DNA from: Lonsdalea iberica
GTDB lineage: Bacteria > Pseudomonadota > Gammaproteobacteria > Enterobacterales > Enterobacteriaceae
Length of the DNA: 64,000 bases
Direction: 5' to 3'
Assembly (NCBI RefSeq): GCF_002111585.1
Contig: NZ_LUTP01000015.1
Location: 19,394 to 83,393, forward strand
Below, in pieces: positions 33,303 through 42,695 of the stretch. Under the pieces are notes generated by a model, which saw nothing but the letters and a program-made list of their open reading frames with translations, made no database searches and had not been told where the DNA came from. Every line of letters starts with the position of its first letter. The stretch's first letter is position 1. Position numbers and translations under genes: made by a program.

Positions 33303-33862
33303 GGTAAATCCTCTATTATCAGTATCTTATCGGGAATTTTGCTTTCTTGTCTTTCTTTATAGTGCCCGATATTCGCTATTTGGCTAACGATTTTTCGCGT
33401 CTCACTGAAGTTTAATCAGTGTAATGCCCTATTTAAAATAATATTTTCCACTGGAAATAAGTCATTTTTATTTTAATAAAAGATTAGAACCTGTCTAATA
33501 TGATTCGGTCTCATAAAGAGCATTTATTCTCTTTGGTTTCATTGCTATTGTGGCGGTTTGTTTTTCGTTCAAATAACCTTTATCTATGTGAGTAATAGGC
33601 AGTAAATATATCCTTTTTTCTTTTCATTGATCTTATTTTTATTTGATATTGAATTATCGACTGTGTTGTTGATTATTTAATCATTAATAACAGGGTAATA
33701 TTTACAGGAAATAAGGGTTAGCTCAGATAGGACGGTGCCTGCGCCTCTGTGCTAAATGTCATTATGGCTGAAATGAGAAAGTACCTGCAGTTTGTGGATG
33801 CTTTATTAATGCGTTAGAGCTGTGTTCTAGTAATTAAAACTAAAAGTAAATAATATTCCCTG
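33303..33862. other. AT-rich intergenic region upstream of speG and the lipoprotein gene
   Basis: About 560 bp with no open frame of interest. It must hold the speG promoter and probably that of the gene at 33912. Base composition is far more AT-rich than the flanking genes. No tRNA, insertion sequence or clear operator was recognised. Confidence 0.4.
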
Positions 33863-33885
33863 ACTTCGAACTGCGAAGTTTTTTT
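33863..33885 (+). terminator. Terminator-like hairpin in the leader of the lipoprotein gene
   Basis: ACTTCG and CGAAGT form a 6-bp stem with an AACTG loop, followed by seven Ts. It ends only 26 nt before the ATG at 33912, so transcripts of the gene most likely start upstream of it. It could be an attenuator, or simply a terminator for upstream transcription with an unusually close downstream start. Confidence 0.5.
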
Positions 33886-33911
33886 CATTTTAAGTAAAGG
33901 GATTACACACC

Positions 33912-34340
33912 ATGAATAAAAAATTTAAATTAGCCGCAGCGGCGTTTGCGGTATCTCTGCTGGCGGGCTGTTCCTCTTATAATACTAGTCAGCCGACTGC
34001 GGGTCTGGAAGCTCGCGTTGAATCTTCCGTTAAAGCGGACATCACTGTGGGCGAGAAAATCAGCGGCGAAGCGTCTGCAAACGTCCTGTTCGGTGTGATC
34101 AAATGGGGTGAAGGCGACAAATATATCGACGGCGTAAACTACGGTACCGGCGGCGCGCTGTCTTTTATCGACCTCGCGGGTTCTGTTAAATCTGCTGCAG
34201 CCTACAACGCGGTTAAAGCCTCCGGCGCCGATCTGATCGTTGCTCCGCGTTACGAAGTCACCACCAAAGACTACGGCGTGTTCAAACAGCTGCACGTGGT
34301 TGTTACCGGTTATAAAGGCACCATCGCCAGCGTTAAATAA
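33912..34340 (+). CDS. Lipoprotein of unknown function
   Basis: A 142-residue protein with a clear lipoprotein signal: basic MNKKFK, a hydrophobic core and lipobox LLAGC with Cys20. After lipidation the next residues are SSYN (no Asp at +2), which favours outer-membrane sorting. The mature part has no cysteines; it contains GEASANVLFGVIKWGEGDKY and a C-terminal segment SGADLIVAPRYEVTTKDY, suggesting an alpha/beta fold seen in small bacterial surface lipoproteins. I do not recognise a named family. AAAGGGA precedes the start. A terminator follows, so it is monocistronic. Confidence 0.85.
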   Translation: MNKKFKLAAAAFAVSLLAGCSSYNTSQPTAGLEARVESSVKADITVGEKISGEASANVLFGVIKWGEGDKYIDGVNYGTGGALSFIDLAGSVKSAAAYNAVKASGADLIVAPRYEVTTKDYGVFKQLHVVVTGYKGTIASVK

Positions 34341-34355
34341 TAACGTTACCCGTTT

Positions 34356-34382
34356 GCCTGGCGCTCAGCGCCGGGCAGTTTT
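34356..34382 (+). terminator. Intrinsic terminator of the lipoprotein gene
   Basis: GCCTGGCGC (34356-34364) and GCGCCGGGC (34368-34376) form a 9-bp stem (one G-T pair) with a TCA loop, followed by AGTTTTCC. Confidence 0.75.
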
Positions 34383-34544
34383 CCTCTCAGAATATCTCCC
34401 CACCTTTTCGCTCTAAAAATACCTCAACATCCCAGTATCGCGCTATCCGCCGGATGGCAGACAGTGACGCTGAAACTTCGCGATGAATAAAGTGAAGAGA
34501 AAAAGCACTGCCCCGTTTCCGGAGCAGTGACGGCCGAGCAGAAA

Positions 34545-36667
34545 TTAGAAGTCTACGCTGGCGCGCAGTACCACTTCCCGAGGTTCACCCACGGATACGC
34601 GCAGGTTGCTGCCGCTGGAGGGATAGTATGTTTTGTCGAACAGGTTTTTCACGTTCAGCTGCCATTTCACCGCATAGCCGTTGATGGGCAGGCTGTAGGA
34701 GACAAAGGCATCGGCGACGGTGTATTCGTCCAGCGTGAAGCTATTGGCGGCATCACCCGCACGGCGGCCGACGTAGCGCGCGCCAGCGCCGACGCGCAGG
34801 TTGTCTCCCGCATGCAGCCCAAGGTTGCCAAAGTCCTGCGTCAGGAACAGCGATGCGGTGTGACGTGCCGCGTTCGGCATCCGGTTACCGTTGTTGTCCG
34901 GGTCGGAGGTGACACGTGCATCCGTATAGGCGTAGGAGCCAATCAGGCTGAGCGAATCGGTCAGCTTGCCGGCCATATCCAGCTCAACCCCTTGCGAACG
35001 GACCTTGCCAGCGGTGCGCGTGACGGTTTCGCCGCCCACGTCTTCGCTGACCATCACGTTGCTTTTGTGAATATCAAACAGCGCGATGTTGGCGGTGATA
35101 CGATTCGGCAAATCCAGTTTGGCGCCGATTTCATACGATTTGCCCAGTTCTGGCGGCAGCGCGCCAATCTGGGTGGCAATCGACGTGTTGGGCTTGAAGG
35201 ACTCGCTATAGCTGGCGTACAGCGACGAGTAGGACGTCAGGTTGTAAACGACGCCAGCGCGCGGAACGAGCCGTCCATATGAGCCATCGGTGTTGGTGAC
35301 GAAGGGACGCCCTTTGCCGGACATCACGTCGAAGTGGTCGTAGCGCAGCCCGCCGAGCAGCATCCAGTTGGCGTTAAGGCGGATGGCATCCTGCATAAAC
35401 ACGCCGGTGCTGTCGACGTTTTCACGCTGGTCGCTGTCTGCGGCGCTGACGGACGTCGACGCGGGCAGCAGGCCGTAGACCGGGTTGTAGACGTTGAAAT
35501 TAGTGACGGCGGTGCCGCGGATCATATCGCCGCGGTAGGTTCGGTCAGCTTCATGATCAACGCCGAACAGCAGCTGATGGTTGGTCTGTCCCCAGTCAAT
35601 ATCGCCATTCAGCGTTAGCTGTACGGCCTGCGACTGACTGTGCGCGTAGCCGGTCGAGTCGGCCTGACGGGTCAGATCGCCGGTCGTCGCGTTGTATTTG
35701 GTGGCGCGCGCTGGTTATCGTTGTAGCGGTTGCGGCTATAAGCATAAGTCAGGCTGGTTTTCCAGCGGTCGGACAGGTTGTGATCCGCCTGGAAAGTCAG
35801 GGTGTCCTGATCGCCTCGGGTGGCGTTGTAAGTTTCATCAAAGCGGCGGTCGCGCGGCACATCAACCGGTTTGCCGGTACGGCTGTCAATCACCGTGCCC
35901 CGATCAAACGGCGTCAGGTACTCCTGGTGCTCGTAGGCGACGCGCAGAGTTGTGTCATCGCCGTACCACATCAGCGATGGCGCGATGGTCGTTTGGCGGT
36001 TGCGACCGAAGTTGCGCCAGTAGTCGGTTTCATCGTGATCGACGATCATGCGATAGGCGAGTCCGGAGTCGCTGATCGGGCCGGTGACGTCCAGCTGTCC
36101 GCCGCCGCCGTTGAAGCTGCTGTTCCAGCCTTCTATATGAGTTTTCTGCACCAACTCGGGCTTTTTGGTGATGACGTTAATCACGCCGCCGGGTTCGCCC
36201 ATGCCGAACAGCATGGAGGCAGGCCCTTTCAGGACTTCGACACGTTCGCTGGTCGGCGTAAAGTTACGCGCCTGAATGGAACGCACGCCGTCATGGAAAA
36301 TCGACCCGTCACGGTTATCCCCGAAGCCGCGCTTAATCAATGCATCCTGCGTTCCGCCCAGCGTGTTGGCCTGGGTAATGCCGCTGACATTGTAGAGCGC
36401 TTCGTCGATGTTGGTCGCCGACCAATCCTGAAGCACTTGCTGCGGGACGACGTTAACGGCCTGAGGGACGTCCAGCAGGCGGCTTTCGGTACGCGTACCC
36501 GTTACCGTCTTGTGAGGCTGATAGCCGCTCTCCTTGGCGCTGGAGGGCGTCGTGTCGCGAGTCACGACCAGCGTCTCTTCTTGCTGTGCTTGTTGTGTCG
36601 CCGCGTGCGTGGTGAAAGGCATGACGGCCAACAACGGCCAGCCTTTGCGCCATAAGTGATTATTCAT
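34545..36667 (-). pseudogene. TonB-dependent siderophore receptor, frameshifted
   Basis: Outer-membrane receptor of the FhuA/FoxA/FhuE class split across two frames. The upstream part (36667 down to a stop at 35672) holds a signal peptide, a TonB-box-like ETLVVTRD, the plug domain (LLDVPQAVNVVPQQVL; VEVLKGPASMLFGMGEPGG) and early barrel strands up to RNRYNDNQ. The next matching sequence, RATKYNATTGDL, continues in another frame to the C-terminal FDKTYYPSSG and terminal Phe. The shift lies in the GCGCGC run near 35702-35712 and corresponds to one missing base. Repaired, the protein would have about 707 residues, normal for the family. The start overlaps the preceding binding-protein gene by 8 nt. 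It may be a true pseudogene, a phase-variable tract, or a sequencing error. Confidence 0.88.
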
Positions 36668-37778
36668 GTGATAACTGACTCCAATAGGTCCCTGAAAAAT
36701 CGATCGGTAAAAACTGCTGATAGAGTTGTTGTAAGGTGTGTTGTGGGTCGATATCGCTAAACAGCGATGGGTAGAGCGCCCTGGCGAACATTTCCACCAT
36801 CACGACGTGATAAGGGCTGAGGTAAAAGTTGTGCCACATGCTCCACGCTCTGCCGGATTGCACCGCGGTCAGATGAGACAGCAACGGCTGTTGCCGCAGC
36901 AGCGTGTTAAAGCTGTCGTTCGCCTCTTGCGGCGTGACGTCCGGGCCGAGCATCAGGTTGGAGACGCGTTTTCCTTCCGGTCCGGCCATCCCGGTGGCGA
37001 TGTAGACTTCAGGTCTGGCGGCCAGCGCCTGTTCCGGGTTGAGTTCGCCATACACGCTGTGGATGGTGCCTTTGGCGATGTTGTCCCCGCCGGCGAAGTC
37101 CAGCAACTCGCCTAAATTACCGTTGACCGCGGTGGTGCAACAGGTGTCGCGCCGCCCCAGATGCAGGTGCAGCATGACGGTGGTTCTTTTGCCCTGATAG
37201 CGGCTGAGACGGTCGCGGATGACGTCCATATGCTGCTGATAAAACGTGCTGAAGGCGGCCGCGCGTTCGGGACGATTTAGGGCCTCTCCCAGTAACTTGA
37301 GGCTGGGCAGGGTGTTTTTAATCAGTTCGATGCGTAGATCGACATAGATGTAGGGAATACCCGCTTCCGTCAGGATGTGCTGCAAGCGCTGCTCGTTATC
37401 CGATCCTTTCGCCAGACGCGGCAGGATCACCAGATCGGGTTTCAGCGGCAGCAGCATTTCGGCATTGATCGTGTTGAGGTTGCCGTTGCCCAGAATCGGG
37501 ATTTGGGCGATGGCCGGGAATTTCTGGGTGTACTGATGCCAGCTCTGGGCGTCGTAGCGAGCGAGATCGTTGGGCCAGCCCACGACGCGCTGCGCGGGAT
37601 TGCCGGGTTCCAGCAGCGCGAGCGTGTACAGCATGCGGCTTTCGCCCAGTATGATGCGCTGGGGGTTATCCGGGATGCTAACCTGGCGTCCCAGGATGTC
37701 GGTGACGGTTTTTGCAGGAGAAAGCGAACTGAACAAGCTGCAAATCAGCAAAGCGATGTAAGGAAATACTGGGCGCAT
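36660..37778 (-). CDS. Iron-siderophore-type ABC substrate-binding protein
   Basis: Periplasmic binding protein of the FecB/FhuD/BtuF superfamily (372 residues). A signal peptide (MRPVFPYIALLICSLFSSL then SPAKT) is followed by VTDILGRQVSIPDNPQRIIL, typical of the N-terminal lobe, and by PDLVILPRL at the interlobe region. An adjacent cysteine pair (RRDTCCTTAVNG) is unusual. I chose the ATG at 37778 over a TTG at 37796 because GGA lies 8 nt upstream. It overlaps the TonB receptor gene, so the two form one operon; no permease or ATPase gene adjoins. A Fur-box-like site lies 32 bp upstream, so iron repression is likely. Confidence 0.88.
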   Translation of the reverse strand: MRPVFPYIALLICSLFSSLSPAKTVTDILGRQVSIPDNPQRIILGESRMLYTLALLEPGNPAQRVVGWPNDLARYDAQSWHQYTQKFPAIAQIPILGNGNLNTINAEMLLPLKPDLVILPRLAKGSDNEQRLQHILTEAGIPYIYVDLRIELIKNTLPSLKLLGEALNRPERAAAFSTFYQQHMDVIRDRLSRYQGKRTTVMLHLHLGRRDTCCTTAVNGNLGELLDFAGGDNIAKGTIHSVYGELNPEQALAARPEVYIATGMAGPEGKRVSNLMLGPDVTPQEANDSFNTLLRQQPLLSHLTAVQSGRAWSMWHNFYLSPYHVVMVEMFARALYPSLFSDIDPQHTLQQLYQQFLPIDFSGTYWSQLSHE

Positions 37779-37809
37779 GTAAAGTATCCGTGTCAATCAA
37801 GCAGCGAAA

Positions 37810-37828
37810 GATAATAATTATTATTGGG
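37810..37828. promoter_or_regulatory. Candidate Fur box
   Basis: GATAATAATTATTATTGGG matches the 19-bp Fur consensus (GATAATGATAATCATTATC) at 13 of 19 positions, with the left half best. It lies 32 bp upstream of the start of the binding protein/TonB receptor operon, a normal place for an iron-responsive operator. Confidence 0.65.
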
Positions 37829-38063
37829 ATTTTCAATACAGATAATGCAGGGGTATCGGGGGAGAAATAAAAAACCTGCTATCTCAAAGACATTTAGCGT
37901 GTTTCGTAAATAAATAAAATGCGCTCAGGCGCGGGAGCCAGGCATTGAAGGGGAGGTTAGGCGATAGCGTCCGTTTCGCCTTGAGCGAATCGACACGCTA
38001 TCGGATAAGTGCGGCGGCTCGCCGAGGGCCGAGGGCTGAGCGCCCGGCAATCGGCGAGCGTAC

Positions 38064-38921
38064 TCAGGAGGCGTCTTTGCGATCGTGGCGTTCGTAGCCG
38101 CGAGCGAAATGGCGCTCAAGGCGGGTCTGCAACAGCTCTAGAACCATCGACATCAGCCAATAGATCGCGGCGGCGGAGGTCAGCATTTCCATGTAGTGAT
38201 AGGTGCTTCGGCCGTAAGACTGCGCCAAAAAGTTCAACTCCCATAGGCCCATCAGAGAGACCAGCGACGAATCTTTGATCATGGAAATAAACTGCGAACC
38301 CGCGGGCGGGATAATGATGCGCAACGCCTGCGGTGTGATGACGTGCGTGATGATTGTCCAGCGAGATAGCCCCAGCGCCATCGCGGCTTCTTTCTGACCG
38401 CGCGGCACCGACAACACGCCGCTGCGAATGGTTTCAGCCAAATAGGCGCCATAGTTGAGCGACAGCGCGATAATGCCTGAGGTAAAGGCACCCATCACGA
38501 TACCGACCTGCGGCAAGGCGAGGTAAATGATGAGTACCTGCACCAGCAGCGGCGTTCCGCGAAATAACGACACGTAGAACGTGGCGCAGCCGAAAGCCAG
38601 TGCGCTTGAGGAGAGGCGACCGATAGCGGTGATCACGGCGAGCAGGATGCAAAACAGCATGGAGATGACGGTGATGACAATGCTAAGCACCGCGCCCTGA
38701 ATGAAGCCGTCTGGCGACAAGTGCAGCCCTAACATGGACGGCAGTTTCTGACGTATCAGGTCAGTATCCAGCTGCATGCTGGCGAACAGCCAGAAGAGCA
38801 GTCCGATCAGCAGTAGCCAGGTCAGTCCGGCCCGAACGCGGAATCCCATACGATTGTCCCGGCTCCGCGCCGGAGCCCCCATCTTATTGTGAGGCGAGGA
38901 AGACGGTGTGTGCTGAGTCAT
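38064..38921 (-). CDS. Polar amino acid ABC transporter permease
   Basis: HisMQ/GlnP-type inner-membrane subunit (285 residues). Residues 1-30 are a hydrophilic lead, then about five helices; the EAA loop that docks the ATPase reads YLAETIRSGVLSVPRGQKEA followed by AMALGLS. FRGTPLLVQ is the common motif of the family. The ATG overlaps the TAA of the upstream binding-protein gene (TAATG), a sign of translational coupling. No ATPase gene follows before 37797, where one is usually found. Confidence 0.93.
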   Translation of the reverse strand: MTQHTPSSSPHNKMGAPARSRDNRMGFRVRAGLTWLLLIGLLFWLFASMQLDTDLIRQKLPSMLGLHLSPDGFIQGAVLSIVITVISMLFCILLAVITAIGRLSSSALAFGCATFYVSLFRGTPLLVQVLIIYLALPQVGIVMGAFTSGIIALSLNYGAYLAETIRSGVLSVPRGQKEAAMALGLSRWTIITHVITPQALRIIIPPAGSQFISMIKDSSLVSLMGLWELNFLAQSYGRSTYHYMEMLTSAAAIYWLMSMVLELLQTRLERHFARGYERHDRKDAS

Positions 38922-39742
38922 TATTGGGCAATCTCGGTGATGTCTTCGCCAAACCACTGCTGGGAGATGCGCGACATCGTCCCGTCGGCGCGCAGGGCGT
39001 TAAGGGTTTCCGCCAGCTTTGCGGTCCACTCGGGGTCGCCTTTATCGGTGGCGATCCAGTTGGGTTCGGCGTAGAGCGTTGAGACGACGCGCAGCTGCGT
39101 CATGCGTGCCAGACGCGGCTTGGCGGTGATGCGATCGGAGATCACGGCATCCAGGCGTTTGCCGGGACCGAGCGCCAGATTCTGGAACGCGATGGCCTCA
39201 TCGGTCGGGATCGCCTGTACGCTCTGGAACGGGAAGCTGATCGGCTTGCCACCCGGGATCACGAGGCTTTTGTTGAGATAGCTTTCATAGCTCGATCCAA
39301 GGCCCAGTCCTATGCGTTTATGACTGAGGTCCGCCGCCGATTGGATCTGTTTTTCGTCCTTATGCACGATCAGCACGGCGTAGGTGCTGTAATACGGCGT
39401 GACGAAATCGAGGACTTTTTCACGTTCGGGGTTCGGCGTCATGGAACAAACGCACAGGTCCCAGCGCCCCTGCCAGCGTCCGCCGACGATGGCTTCCCAA
39501 CCTGGCGTCGCTAATTGCAGTTTGACGCCGAGCTTCTGTGCGATGGCCTTAGCGACATCCACGTCAAAACCGATCAGCTGATTATTGTCATCGATGTAGC
39601 TGAACGGCGGATAGTCGTTGAACAGGACATTGCGCAGAACACCGGTCTGGTTGACCCGGTCGAGTGTAGTTCCGGCCTGAGAGGGGATGCTGGCGGCGCA
39701 CATCGCCAAGCCGAGCATCATCAATGTGAAAAGTTTTTTCAT
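38921..39742 (-). CDS. Polar amino acid ABC transporter substrate-binding protein
   Basis: Family 3 solute-binding protein (273 residues). A signal peptide (MKKLFTLMMLGLAMCAASI, cleaved near SQA) precedes GVLRNVLFNDYPPFSYIDDN and GFDVDVAKAIAQKLGVK, which line the amino-acid pocket, with a typical Asp in DLCVCSMTPNPEREK-like WDLCVCSMT. The exact ligand is not predictable; sequences of this kind bind Arg, Glu/Gln, Cys or opines. AGGGA precedes the ATG. It is the first gene of a two-gene unit with the permease. Confidence 0.93.
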   Translation of the reverse strand: MKKLFTLMMLGLAMCAASIPSQAGTTLDRVNQTGVLRNVLFNDYPPFSYIDDNNQLIGFDVDVAKAIAQKLGVKLQLATPGWEAIVGGRWQGRWDLCVCSMTPNPEREKVLDFVTPYYSTYAVLIVHKDEKQIQSAADLSHKRIGLGLGSSYESYLNKSLVIPGGKPISFPFQSVQAIPTDEAIAFQNLALGPGKRLDAVISDRITAKPRLARMTQLRVVSTLYAEPNWIATDKGDPEWTAKLAETLNALRADGTMSRISQQWFGEDITEIAQ

Positions 39743-39990
39743 TTGTTTTCCCTATTAATCAGGATGCTAACTCTAAAATCCCTTTTACAGAATGGCGGCT
39801 CTCAGCGGTAAAAGCACGCTCGAAAGAAGTATCTTATAAATAGCAGGCGTGTCCTGTCAGCTATTACTCGCGCCGAATGACGACTCGCCGAACCTTGCGG
39901 CCCCGGCTTCAGGATCGTAAACGGGTAAAAAGCGGGGGAGAATACTCATGATAGGCCCCGTCGGCAAGTGCGTTCGGGGCAAAAGATGAT

Positions 39991-40629
39991 TTAGTCGGCG
40001 GCGTAGCCATGCGGCGGGATACGAATACCGTCCAGCCAGGCTTCGTTGTCTTTCATTTTCAAACGACCCCCCAGCAACCAATTGATCGCCAGCGGATAAA
40101 TGGTGTGCTCCTGCGTTTGCACTCTCGCCTTCACATCTTGCTCTTCGTCATCGTCGAAGATGGGAACGCGCGCCTGTAGCACAATCGGTCCGCCATCCAG
40201 CGCTTCTGTGACAAAATGCACCGAGGCGCCGTGCAGCCGGTCACGATTTTTCATCGCCTGACGGTGCGTATGCAGACCAGGGTATTTCGGCAGCAGGGAA
40301 GGGTGAATATTGAGTATTTTCCCCTCGAAGCGGGAGACGAACTCGGCGCTTAGTATGCGCATATAGCCCGCGAGCACGATGACGTGGGGCTGATACTTTT
40401 CTATTTCGTCCGCCAGCGCCGCGTCATAAGCGGCGCGGTCGACTTCATCGCTCGGGGATAACACGTGCGTCGGAATGTTAGCGTCCTGTGCACGGGCCAA
40501 TCCCCCCGCTTCGGGATTGTTGCTGAACACGGCGACGATCTTGCCCATGACGCGATTGCGTTCACAGGCAGAGATCAGCGTTTGCAGGTTAGTTCCTTCA
40601 CCCGAAATCAGCACAACGATATTTTTCAT
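39991..40629 (-). CDS. purN: Phosphoribosylglycinamide formyltransferase PurN
   Basis: Transfers a formyl group from 10-formyl-THF to GAR (third step of purine synthesis). Exactly the E. coli length (212). The N-terminal [15 protein letters not shown] binds phosphoribosyl substrate; the catalytic Asn-His-Asp set is in [18 protein letters not shown] and the downstream Asp of EALDGGPIV. The ATG overlaps the purM stop (ATGA), as in E. coli. Confidence 0.97.
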   Translation of the reverse strand: MKNIVVLISGEGTNLQTLISACERNRVMGKIVAVFSNNPEAGGLARAQDANIPTHVLSPSDEVDRAAYDAALADEIEKYQPHVIVLAGYMRILSAEFVSRFEGKILNIHPSLLPKYPGLHTHRQAMKNRDRLHGASVHFVTEALDGGPIVLQARVPIFDDDEEQDVKARVQTQEHTIYPLAINWLLGGRLKMKDNEAWLDGIRIPPHGYAAD

Positions 40630-41666
40630 GCGTTAATAACCACGGTTTCTCCGGTATCGGTGCCGTTAATGTTACCGATTTTCCAGGCTTTTTCACCGTT
40701 GGCGTTCAATAGAGCTATCGCCTCTTCAACCTGCTCGGCCGGCAGGGCGACGATCATCCCCACGCCACAGTTGAAGGTGCGGTACATTTCATGGCGGCTG
40801 ACATTGCCGGCTTTTTGCAGCCAGTTGAAGACAGACGGCCACTGCCAGCTGGACTCGTCGAGAGTCGCCTGCATGCCTTCCGGCAGAACGCGTGGAATGT
40901 TTTCCCAGAAGCCGCCGCCGGTCAGGTGGCAGATGGCGTGAGCATCCATTTTCTCAATCAGCGTCAGGATGGATTTCACATAGATTCTGGTGGGTGCGAG
41001 CAGGTGATCGGCCAACGGCTTGCCGTCAAGCTGTTCGGTGGCCGGATCGGTGTTGCTGAATTCCAGAATTTTGCGTACCAGCGAATAGCCGTTGGAGTGC
41101 GGGCCGCTGGAGGCTAGTGCGATCAGGGCGTCGCCTTCTTTGACTTTGCTGCCGTCGATGATTTCTGATTTTTCGACCACGCCGACGCAGAAACCGGCGA
41201 CGTCATAATCTTCGCCGTGATACATCCCCGGCATTTCGGCCGTTTCGCCGCCGACCAGGGCGCAGCCGGACTGTTTACAGCCTTCGGCGATGCCGGTAAT
41301 GACGCTGGCGGCGGTGTCCACGTCCAGCTTGCCGGTGGCGTAGTAGTCGAGGAAAAACAGCGGTTCGGCGCCGGCGACGACCAAATCATTAACGCACATG
41401 GCGACCAGGTCGATGCCGATAGTGTCATGACGTTTCAGGTCCATCGCCAGACGCAGTTTGGTGCCCACGCCGTCGGTGCCGGAGACCAGCACGGGCTCAC
41501 GATATTTTTGCGGCAGGGCGCACAGGGCGCCGAACCCTCCCAGACCTCCCATGACTTCCGGGCGTCGAGTTTGTTTCACTACGCCTTTGATACGTCCGAC
41601 CAATGCATTGCCTGCATCAATATCCACGCCTGCGTCTTTATAGCTGAGAGAGGTTTTATCGGTCAC
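40626..41666 (-). CDS. purM: Phosphoribosylformylglycinamidine cyclo-ligase PurM
   Basis: AIR synthetase, fifth step of purine synthesis. 346 residues, near-identical to E. coli PurM (345): [18 protein letters not shown] at the N-terminus, the ATP-binding [12 protein letters not shown], and [17 protein letters not shown]. The start is GTG, also used in E. coli. A PurR operator lies 66-81 bp upstream. purM and purN form an operon divergent from upp. Confidence 0.98.
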   Translation of the reverse strand: MTDKTSLSYKDAGVDIDAGNALVGRIKGVVKQTRRPEVMGGLGGFGALCALPQKYREPVLVSGTDGVGTKLRLAMDLKRHDTIGIDLVAMCVNDLVVAGAEPLFFLDYYATGKLDVDTAASVITGIAEGCKQSGCALVGGETAEMPGMYHGEDYDVAGFCVGVVEKSEIIDGSKVKEGDALIALASSGPHSNGYSLVRKILEFSNTDPATEQLDGKPLADHLLAPTRIYVKSILTLIEKMDAHAICHLTGGGFWENIPRVLPEGMQATLDESSWQWPSVFNWLQKAGNVSRHEMYRTFNCGVGMIVALPAEQVEEAIALLNANGEKAWKIGNINGTDTGETVVINA

Positions 41667-41731
41667 TGCGGAGTCCCCACGAAGGTTACGTTTGGTGATT
41701 GGAAAATGAAGCGGGGCAATTCTAACAGCGT

Positions 41732-41747
41732 AAGCAAACGTTTGCGA
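41732..41747. promoter_or_regulatory. PurR operator upstream of purMN
   Basis: AAGCAAACGTTTGCGA contains the perfect 12-bp palindrome GCAAACGTTTGC and fits the PurR consensus (ANGCAAACGNTTNCNT) almost fully. It lies between divergent purMN and upp, close to the purM start, so purine repression of purMN is expected. Confidence 0.88.
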
Positions 41748-41898
41748 GCGGCGCGTGCCGGCGGGGGCTTTCGGGAAAACAGGCCTATAATTCCCCGAGC
41801 GGGTTGATCTGGATCAGCCATGGCCGTAGGTTCTCGCTTGCAAAAGCGGTATAATCCGGCGATTTTTTTGCCGTCCGTAGCCGAAGGGGAGAAGAAAA

Positions 41899-42525
41899 AT
41901 GAAGATCGTAGAGGTAAAACACCCACTAGTCAGACACAAGCTGGGCCTGTTGCGCGAGCAGGATATCAGCACCAAGCGTTTTCGTGAGCTGGCGTCGGAG
42001 ATCGGGAGCCTGTTGACGTATGTCGCCACGGCAGATTTGGTCATGGAGAAAGTCACCATCGAAGGGTGGTGCGGGCCGGTTGAAATCGACCAGATCAAGG
42101 GCAAAAAAATTACGGTTGTGCCGATTTTGCGCGCCGGTCTGGGGATGATGGAAGGGGTACTGGAAAATCTGCCCAGCGCGCGCATCAGCGTGGTGGGGAT
42201 GTACCGTGATGAAGAAACGCTGGAGCCGGTGCCGTATTTCCAGAAACTGGCGTCCAATATCGACGAGCGTATGGCGTTGGTGGTTGATCCGATGCTGGCG
42301 ACCGGCGGTTCCATGATCGCCACCATCGACCTGTTGAAGAAAGCCGGCTGCAAGCGTATCAAGCTGCTGGTGCTGGTCGCGGCCCCGGAAGGGATCGCCG
42401 CGCTGGAGAAAGCCCATCCGGATGTTGAGCTGTATACCGCATCTATCGATAAAGGGCTGAACGAACACGGTTACATTATGCCGGGCCTGGGCGATGCCGG
42501 GGACAAGCTGTTCGGTACCAAATAA
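41899..42525 (+). CDS. upp: Uracil phosphoribosyltransferase
   Basis: Salvages uracil to UMP with PRPP. Exactly the E. coli length (208). [16 protein letters not shown] opens the protein; the PRPP-binding loop is in [12 protein letters not shown], and the uracil-binding C-terminus reads [17 protein letters not shown]. The ATG follows GGAG. A terminator lies between upp and uraA, so partial read-through would link the two. Confidence 0.99.
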   Translation: MKIVEVKHPLVRHKLGLLREQDISTKRFRELASEIGSLLTYVATADLVMEKVTIEGWCGPVEIDQIKGKKITVVPILRAGLGMMEGVLENLPSARISVVGMYRDEETLEPVPYFQKLASNIDERMALVVDPMLATGGSMIATIDLLKKAGCKRIKLLVLVAAPEGIAALEKAHPDVELYTASIDKGLNEHGYIMPGLGDAGDKLFGTK

Positions 42526-42538
42526 GCAGATACGATGA

Positions 42539-42563
42539 GCCGGCTGAAGAGCCGGTTTTTTTT
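42539..42563 (+). terminator. Intrinsic terminator or attenuator between upp and uraA
   Basis: CCGGCT (42540-42545) and AGCCGG (42550-42555) form a 6-bp stem with a GAAG loop, followed by eight Ts. Confidence 0.85.
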
Positions 42564-42695
42564 GGCTTATTTTGCGGGTAAGGCCGTCTGCGCCGATGAA
42601 GTCACGGCGGGTTGCCCAAAGATGTCGTATTGAAGCGGATGCGACCGCTTTACTGATTGTTTTTTTCAACACCTGAGAGAGAAAGGAATAACAAG

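Noticed and set aside
35780..36655. 291-codon open frame antisense to the TonB receptor
   Set aside because: It mirrors the codon pattern of the receptor plug region and shows no ribosome binding site or family.
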